From contig CACXMH010000012.1 in the NCBI GenBank assembly GCA_902768715.1, forward strand, positions 1 to 64,000: a stretch of DNA of 64,000 nt, written 5' to 3'. This stretch comes from Fibrobacter succinogenes (GTDB lineage Bacteria; Fibrobacterota; Fibrobacteria; Fibrobacterales; Fibrobacteraceae). Every line of letters begins with the position of its first letter. Position 1 is the first letter of the stretch. The position numbers and the translations under genes were made by a program. Below, one piece after another: positions 59,388 through 64,000 of the stretch. The notes under the pieces are model-generated. The model saw only the letters and a program-made list of their open reading frames with translations. It ran no database searches and was not told the origin of the DNA.

Positions 59388-59427
59388 TTCGGAATTCGGA
59401 TTTCAGAATTCGGAATTAGCGCCTAAC

Positions 59428-60300
59428 ATGTATATACCTGAATGCAAATTCACAGCCTGGAAAGTCTCCGGTTTCGGCAGCGCTCCCGCCCTGCTTTTTG
59501 AAACCCTTGAAAGCACCCATTCCCTAATGAAGGTAAAAGCCGCTGCGGGAGAAATTGCCACCGGCACACTGATTGTAGCCGACACACAGACCGCAGGTCG
59601 AGGCAGGCACGAGCGCACTTGGGACTCCCCCGCCGGCAAGAACCTCTATTTCAACATTCTGATACCGTTAGAAGGGATTTCTCTTTCTACTGCTCCGCAA
59701 ATCACGCAAGTGGCCGCTCTCACTTTTGCCGAAGTTTTCAAAGGCTTGCAAGACGATTCCAACAGCCTTGGCCTCGGTAACAAGACAATCGGAAAGGTAA
59801 CCGTCAAGTGGCCAAACGACATTCTCTGCGGTAAGCACAAGTTCTGCGGAATTCTGGCAGAAGTAGTTTACGCAAAATGTGCCGATGGAACGCCAAGACC
59901 CACCGTCAGCATGGGAGTCGGCATCAACGTGAACAGCGATCCCGCTGATTACGCCCATCTGGGTCGAGCCGTTACGACCCTCAAGGATATATGCGGGCAG
60001 TCCATCAACCGCGAAAAACTCTTACAAATGCTCATGGCAAATCTGGAGCGGGCCATTGGACAGTTCAAGGCATTCGGTATCCGCCCCTGGGTCGCCGCCT
60101 GGCGCAAGATTGACCAGTTCATTGGAACTCAAGGCACTATCGTCGTAAATAACCGCTGCACCGACCAGAATCGTGAAAACGGCGCGGGTGCGCAAAGAAA
60201 AAAAGGCCGCATCATCGACATGAACGATGACGGCAGCCTGCTATTCAAGTGCGACGACGGAACCATCGAAACAGTGTACAGTGCAGATCTGGAAATATAA
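59428..60300 (+). CDS. birA: Biotin-protein ligase (catalytic domain only)
   Basis: Attaches biotin to carboxylase carrier proteins. ATG 59428 is preferred; an earlier in-frame ATG at 59377 overlaps the previous gene, but its extra residues come from a TTCGGATTTCAGAATTC repeat. ESTHSLM, TQTAGRGRHERTWDSPAGKNLYFNI (biotinyl-AMP loop) and VKWPNDILCGKHKFCGILAE are diagnostic. There is no N-terminal winged helix, so it cannot repress like E. coli BirA (group I ligase). A basic insert (TDQNRENGAGAQRKK) breaks the C-terminal SH3-like domain. Confidence 0.92.
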   Translation: MYIPECKFTAWKVSGFGSAPALLFETLESTHSLMKVKAAAGEIATGTLIVADTQTAGRGRHERTWDSPAGKNLYFNILIPLEGISLSTAPQITQVAALTFAEVFKGLQDDSNSLGLGNKTIGKVTVKWPNDILCGKHKFCGILAEVVYAKCADGTPRPTVSMGVGINVNSDPADYAHLGRAVTTLKDICGQSINREKLLQMLMANLERAIGQFKAFGIRPWVAAWRKIDQFIGTQGTIVVNNRCTDQNRENGAGAQRKKGRIIDMNDDGSLLFKCDDGTIETVYSADLEI

Positions 60301-60528
60301 CTACAGTTTCCGCTTAAAATATAGGCTTCCGCCAAGGGAAACGGCCAGCACCACAATCATGGCGGTAAGACCCATTTCGGCCAAGGGCTTCTGTTCGCCG
60401 GCAACACCCGTTTCAATCAGGACTATCAATACCAAGGCAATAACGGCACTTACAGAACCCATCTGTTGAAACATTCTGATTTTGTCTTCGACACTAAACT
60501 TTCCGTCGGGACGTTTAATAAAGGGCAT
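60301..60528 (-). CDS. Small two-helix membrane protein
   Basis: 75 residues from ATG 60528 (GAGGT 7 bases upstream; an earlier TTG has no site). It begins MPFIKRPDGKFSVEDKIRMFQQMG, then two hydrophobic helices (about 25-45 and 52-70) and a basic end (YFKRKL). It overlaps the prenyltransferase stop by 14 bases, so it is co-translated as the last gene of the quinone cluster. Family not recognised. Confidence 0.65.
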   Translation of the reverse strand: MPFIKRPDGKFSVEDKIRMFQQMGSVSAVIALVLIVLIETGVAGEQKPLAEMGLTAMIVVLAVSLGGSLYFKRKL

Positions 60529-61408
60529 CGACGTTACCTCCCATACAAATCCACACAATAAGCCCAACCATTACCAACACGCTGATGGCCACGTTGGCCA
60601 AAAAGAAATCTCTGTTCATGGCATCCAGGTCATCGGACTTTCGGAACAAATGGATATAGAGGATTGCCGCGGTCATTAGGCCTGTCACCACCCACCAAGG
60701 GACTCCCATGCTCCAAAACACGCCAAAGAAAACGCATAAGGCAAGCATGGCCACATGACTCCAGAAGGCAATCTGCAGGGCACGCTTGCGGCCGAATCGG
60801 GCCGGGACCGAATGGAGGCCCATCTCTCGGTCAATTTCTTCGTCCTGGGTAGCGTAGATAATGTCAAAACCGCCCATCCAGAGCATTAGAATCACCAGAA
60901 GAAAAATCGGGAATACAGCAAACTCGCCCCGAATGGCAATCCAAGCGCCAAGCGGACTCATACCGATAGCAAAACCCAGAAACCAATGGCAAAGCCAGCT
61001 AAAACGCTTCCAGTAAGAGTACGAAAGTAAAAGCAACCACACGGGCAAGGCAAGCAACCCGGCGAGGGGTTGCAATAGCGCCGCAAACAGCACAAATAGC
61101 ACGCCGTTTATGGCCAGAAAGGCAATGACCGACGCCTTGCTCAGGCGTCCGGCTGGCAGGTGGCGCCCTGCGGTACGCGGGTTCTTGGCATCGATATCGG
61201 CGTCGGCTATGCGGTTAAAGCTCATGGCGCTGTTGCGGGCGGTCACCATACAGCCCACAATCAACGCTACAATCTTGACCGCCTCTGCGGCATCCATGCC
61301 GCGGAAACCCCGAGCCGCCACCCACATGGAACCTATGGCAAAGGGCATCGCAAAAAGCGAATGACTGAAACGCACCAGGTGACCGAACTCTAATACTTTC
61401 TTTAACAT
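60515..61408 (-). CDS. ubiA: UbiA-family prenyltransferase
   Basis: 297 residues, seven to nine membrane helices. The first Asp-rich motif is NRIADADIDAKNPRTAGR and the second is YATQDEEIDREMGLHSVP; both bind Mg-prenyl diphosphate. It transfers a polyprenyl chain to an aromatic acid. With ubiX and a menG/ubiE-like gene next to it and no ubiquinone biosynthesis genes visible, menaquinone formation through a futalosine-type route (MqnP-like) is the most plausible setting, as inference. Confidence 0.9.
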   Translation of the reverse strand: MLKKVLEFGHLVRFSHSLFAMPFAIGSMWVAARGFRGMDAAEAVKIVALIVGCMVTARNSAMSFNRIADADIDAKNPRTAGRHLPAGRLSKASVIAFLAINGVLFVLFAALLQPLAGLLALPVWLLLLSYSYWKRFSWLCHWFLGFAIGMSPLGAWIAIRGEFAVFPIFLLVILMLWMGGFDIIYATQDEEIDREMGLHSVPARFGRKRALQIAFWSHVAMLALCVFFGVFWSMGVPWWVVTGLMTAAILYIHLFRKSDDLDAMNRDFFLANVAISVLVMVGLIVWICMGGNVDALY

Positions 61409-61482
61409 AAATCATTCATCACTTATTCAAGACTTGGGACTGGATCCTTCGCCCCTGCGGGGCTCAGGATGACGAAAGAGGA
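61409..61482. repeat. REP-like palindrome between ubiX and ubiA
   Basis: GGATCCTTCGCCCC-TGCG-GGGCTCAGGATGAC (61443-61475), the same family as the other GGATGAC palindromes. It separates ubiX from ubiA by 74 bases. Confidence 0.7.
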
Positions 61483-62067
61483 TCAAGATGACAAGTGGGT
61501 GTACAGAGATTTCCATGGTTTGACAATGTTCGCACAGTCCGCAGCCGAACCCGCACCCAAGTGCTTCAGGACTTTTGCCACCACAGTATCCACAAGTTCC
61601 TCGATAGAGGTCGGCCTGCTGTAAAACTGCGGCGAGGCCGGAATTACAACCGCTCCTGCACGGGTCACTCGTTCCATATTCTCTAGGTGAATCAAGTTAT
61701 AAGGCATTTCCCGAGGAACAATCACCAGCGCTCTGCGTTCCTTGAGGCAAACGTCTGCAGAACGCACTAGCAGATTATCCGAAGTTCCTGCCGCAATACG
61801 GCCCAAAGTTCCCATAGAACAGGGCACTACCGCCATGCCGGCGTAATCGGCAGAACCGCTGGCACATTCCGCAAAAAAATCATCTACATTGAACACCCGG
61901 TCGGCATAGTCAAAAAGGGCGACCTGTCCTTCGTATTCCGCCACATCGCGTCCAGGTTTTGTAACAATAAGTGATACTTCGTGACCCAACTTTTTCAAAT
62001 ACATGGCCGTGCGGGTCGCATAAATTGCCCCACTGGCCCCAGTTACCCCAAGGATATATCTAGCCAC
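61483..62067 (-). CDS. ubiX: UbiX-family flavin prenyltransferase
   Basis: 194 residues; makes prenylated FMN for UbiD-type decarboxylases. Rossmann-like opening YILGVTGASGAIYATRTAMYLKKLG, then PCSMGTLGRIAAGTSDNLLVRSADVCLKERRALVIVPREMPYN and ENMERVTRAGAVVIPASPQFYSRP are signature. The start is GTG 62067 with GGAGG six bases upstream, overlapping the methyltransferase stop by eight bases. Its UbiD partner is not in the window. Confidence 0.95.
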   Translation of the reverse strand: MARYILGVTGASGAIYATRTAMYLKKLGHEVSLIVTKPGRDVAEYEGQVALFDYADRVFNVDDFFAECASGSADYAGMAVVPCSMGTLGRIAAGTSDNLLVRSADVCLKERRALVIVPREMPYNLIHLENMERVTRAGAVVIPASPQFYSRPTSIEELVDTVVAKVLKHLGAGSAADCANIVKPWKSLYTHLSS

Positions 62068-62758
62068 GGGACGCCTCCAAGGGTTTCCTCAGGAACACCC
62101 CGTAAGAAATGCCACCGTTGAAGCTTTTCACCTTCTCCACCCGGAATCCGCATTCTGCCGCCATACGGCAAAAGTCCTTTACGGGCAAGAAACGTTTGAT
62201 AGAATTTACCAGGTACTCATAGGCCTCTTTCTTGCCGCTAAAGAAGGCTCCAAACAGCGGGATAAAAATCGGAGCAAGGATTCCGTAAAAGAACCGATTG
62301 AACGGATTTCTAGGGGCAAAAAATTCCAGCACGCAGAGGTAGCCCCCAGACGCAAGTACGCGGAAACTCTCTTGCAAAGCACCCTTAGCATCGGGCACAT
62401 TTCGCATCCCAAAGCCATTCAAAACAACATCGAAAGAGGCGTCTGCAAACGGGATCCGCATAGCATCCAGCTGAATGGGAATCGCCACTGTCTTTTTTTC
62501 CGACACTTCTTTCAACATGCCAAAGGAAAAATCTCCAAGTACGGCCATGTCGGGCATTATGCACTGCTTTTCGTATGTTACCGCAAAATCCCCCGTGCCT
62601 CCGCAAAGGTCCAGTAACCGACGACCAGCTCCGTATTTTTTCAACTGACGGCAGCAATAGCGGCGCCACAAGATATCCTGACCACAACTCAGAAAGTGGT
62701 TCAGAAAATCGTAACGGCTTGCGATGCCGTCAAACATTTTGCGGACGGGACTAATCAC
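62060..62758 (-). CDS. ubiE: Demethylmenaquinone/ubiquinone methyltransferase
   Basis: SAM-dependent C-methyltransferase of 232 residues. FDGIASRYDFLNHFLSCGQDILWRR opens the family, LLDLCGGTGDFAV is the SAM motif I, and VLNGFGMRNVPDAKGALQESFRVLASGGYLCVLEF and GGISYGVF end it. The GTG start fits the family alignment (VRKMFDGIA); an ATG seven codons later is the alternative. First gene of ubiE-ubiX-ubiA. It probably methylates demethylmenaquinone, since this lineage is anaerobic (inference). Confidence 0.92.
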   Translation of the reverse strand: MISPVRKMFDGIASRYDFLNHFLSCGQDILWRRYCCRQLKKYGAGRRLLDLCGGTGDFAVTYEKQCIMPDMAVLGDFSFGMLKEVSEKKTVAIPIQLDAMRIPFADASFDVVLNGFGMRNVPDAKGALQESFRVLASGGYLCVLEFFAPRNPFNRFFYGILAPIFIPLFGAFFSGKKEAYEYLVNSIKRFLPVKDFCRMAAECGFRVEKVKSFNGGISYGVFLRKPLEASRG

Positions 62759-62788
62759 ACGGCAAATGTAGAAAAAGAAAGCCGGATA

Positions 62789-64000
62789 CTACTTGAACGT
62801 GGCAGTATAGGTTGCTTTATCCGAAGGAGTAACAATACGAGGATTGGACTTGTCCCCATCGATCCAGCCAGTAAACACCGCAGAACCGTTCGGCACTGCC
62901 GTCAACTCCATCTTATTGCCAGAGAAGAACGATCCTGTGTAAGAAGTGCTGGGGAGCTTGCCGCCTTCCAAAAGAACGGTTCCGCTTCCAGAGGCGTTGA
63001 TTTTCACGGTTATCATGTTTCCAAGACCGAATTTCTTCTGATAATCACTTATCACCGTGCCATCTCGCTTTTCCGCCCAGCTTTTCATGCAGGATCCAGA
63101 AATGCTAAAAGGTTTTTCGCATACATTGTAATAACCTCTATCAGTCTGGTCAAACTTTTTCATATCCCTTTCCGTCTCCGACTCATCCAAGGTGGCTGCC
63201 ATGGATTCCAGAATGGATTTAACACGAGAGGAATTGGCAAAATCATTGAACATGACTGCCGAGCGGTTGATAAACAGACGCTTGAAGTTGGCATTCTTGA
63301 TTAGATGGTTGAAAATACTGGCAAAAGCGCGTTTATCCGTATACGCTTTACACCCACCACTTGCAATCCAGTCGAACATGTTGGTTCCTTCCGCATTGGC
63401 ATCATTCTTAAAAGATCCACACGCAACCCAGCTCCAGTCCAGGCCATGGTCCATATCATAAGCCATAAATTTATATGGCTGATCGGGGCTACGCCAGGCA
63501 CGCACATTGTTACCTGGCCAGTCCCCATTGTGCATATAAATTTCGAAGGACATATAATCTGCAAAGTTAGCCATGTCCATCATAGTTTTCAACGTAGCGT
63601 AATCGGCATCCGAAACAGCGTCATTCTTGTTCACCAGGTCCAACAAATCCGTCCAATTCTTCGTGGAATTTGTATTGCTGGTAATATCGTGCCCTAAATG
63701 TTTGATAACCTCCACCGAATTGGCGTCTATCCCATAATTCGTTTCCACATAATGCTTGTTGAAACGTTCCCGCATGTCATGGATTCCATAGTAGTTGCCG
63801 TTATAGAAAACCACCACCTGGCGGCTACGCTGGTAATCCACACCCGAGCCCTCCAGCAAAGCTCCCGCCATGGCATCCTCCAGATAATCGCTCACATAGC
63901 GGTTCCCGTTATTGCGTAAATTAAAGCTCCTGAATGTGTTTGCCGTCTCTTTGCGGGTCTCGAACAAGGGATAGTGAATTTTTCCGTCCTGATAATCCTC
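62789..64000 (-). CDS. CotH-family protein, partial
   Basis: Open to the right edge; the protein begins outside the window. It carries CotH-type sequence: the YNGNYYGIHDMRERFNKHYVE block (about 63760-63830) and FMAYDMDHGLDWSW near 63430-63470. This is the region of the metal-binding Asp residues of CotH kinases, which phosphorylate secreted or spore proteins. C-terminally there is a ~70-residue InlB/BACON-like beta-segment (VKINASGSGTVLLEGGKLPSTSYTGSFFSGNKMELTAVPNGSAVFTGW), which suggests a secreted, surface-bound form. Cys residues are several, fitting an extracytoplasmic site. Terminator not evident. Confidence 0.85.
   Translation of the reverse strand, partial: EDYQDGKIHYPLFETRKETANTFRSFNLRNNGNRYVSDYLEDAMAGALLEGSGVDYQRSRQVVVFYNGNYYGIHDMRERFNKHYVETNYGIDANSVEVIKHLGHDITSNTNSTKNWTDLLDLVNKNDAVSDADYATLKTMMDMANFADYMSFEIYMHNGDWPGNNVRAWRSPDQPYKFMAYDMDHGLDWSWVACGSFKNDANAEGTNMFDWIASGGCKAYTDKRAFASIFNHLIKNANFKRLFINRSAVMFNDFANSSRVKSILESMAATLDESETERDMKKFDQTDRGYYNVCEKPFSISGSCMKSWAEKRDGTVISDYQKKFGLGNMITVKINASGSGTVLLEGGKLPSTSYTGSFFSGNKMELTAVPNGSAVFTGWIDGDKSNPRIVTPSDKATYTATFK

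Overview
The window looks like a contig of a gut or rumen member of Fibrobacterota (Fibrobacter-like). The evidence is a roughly 2,270-residue SprA-type type IX secretion translocon, Ser-rich lipoproteins and surface proteins, a large secreted glycoside hydrolase, and a Gram-negative envelope gene set (waaA, lnt, mltG, several lipoproteins). This assignment is inferred from protein character; no search was run. The first ~1.57 kb does not fit. It encodes a Bacillota-style InlB/Flg_new repeat protein that runs head-on into the signal-peptide end of an oppositely oriented gene, so a chimeric assembly join near 1575 is likely.

Layout. 1-2.2 kb: foreign-looking repeat protein, truncated secreted protein, and a small secreted protein with a frameshift. 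2.3-3.3 kb: mltG. 3.5-11.1 kb (minus): a tightly packed run of a small cytosolic protein, a small membrane protein, an ABC-2 ATPase and permease, two degenerate PilT-family ATPases and a patatin/outer-membrane-barrel protein. 11.2-16.6 kb: uvrB, a lipoprotein, gpmI. 16.7-21.7 kb (minus): a ~990-residue glycoside hydrolase, then argB-argD. 21.9-27.4 kb: a secreted hypothetical, a ferredoxin, a tyrosine recombinase, and a GLUG-repeat surface protein broken by a frameshift. 27.9-30.5 kb: batD-batE. 30.7-37.6 kb (minus): sprA. 37.8-39.7 kb (minus): an AIPR-type phage-resistance candidate, divergent from an LRR protein. 40.8-43.6 kb: two S41 peptidase lipoproteins. 43.8-51.8 kb: M23 peptidase, lipoprotein, rsmI, lnt, an alpha/beta hydrolase, a TPM-domain protein, a nucleotidyltransferase-like protein and an M16 peptidase. 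51.8-58.9 kb: tRNA-Glu, ABC exporter, ICMT-like methyltransferase, waaA, ispH, rpmB, DnaQ-like exonuclease, LPLAT, tRNA-Cys, AlkD-like protein. 59-62.8 kb: secreted hypothetical, birA, then a ubiE-ubiX-ubiA quinone cluster. 62.8-64 kb: partial CotH-family protein.

Two themes stand out. First, several families of short repeats fill the intergenic spaces: REP-like palindromes with GTCATCC/GGATGAC ends, TGAGGTG-type arms, CCTAACCCCTA-type arms, TTCGGAATTCGGA strings and CGTCTTTCGTCTATC strings. They also enter coding sequence in frame: in the uvrB linker, the patatin linker, the signal peptide of an S41 lipoprotein, the 3' end of lnt, and possibly the 5' end of birA. Three near-equivalent composite units sit at three convergent gene pairs. 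Second, the 3.5-10.4 kb run joins an ABC-2 transporter to two PilT relatives that lack key catalytic residues and to a patatin with an outer-membrane barrel. That combination is not one I recognise and is the best candidate for an undescribed envelope machine.
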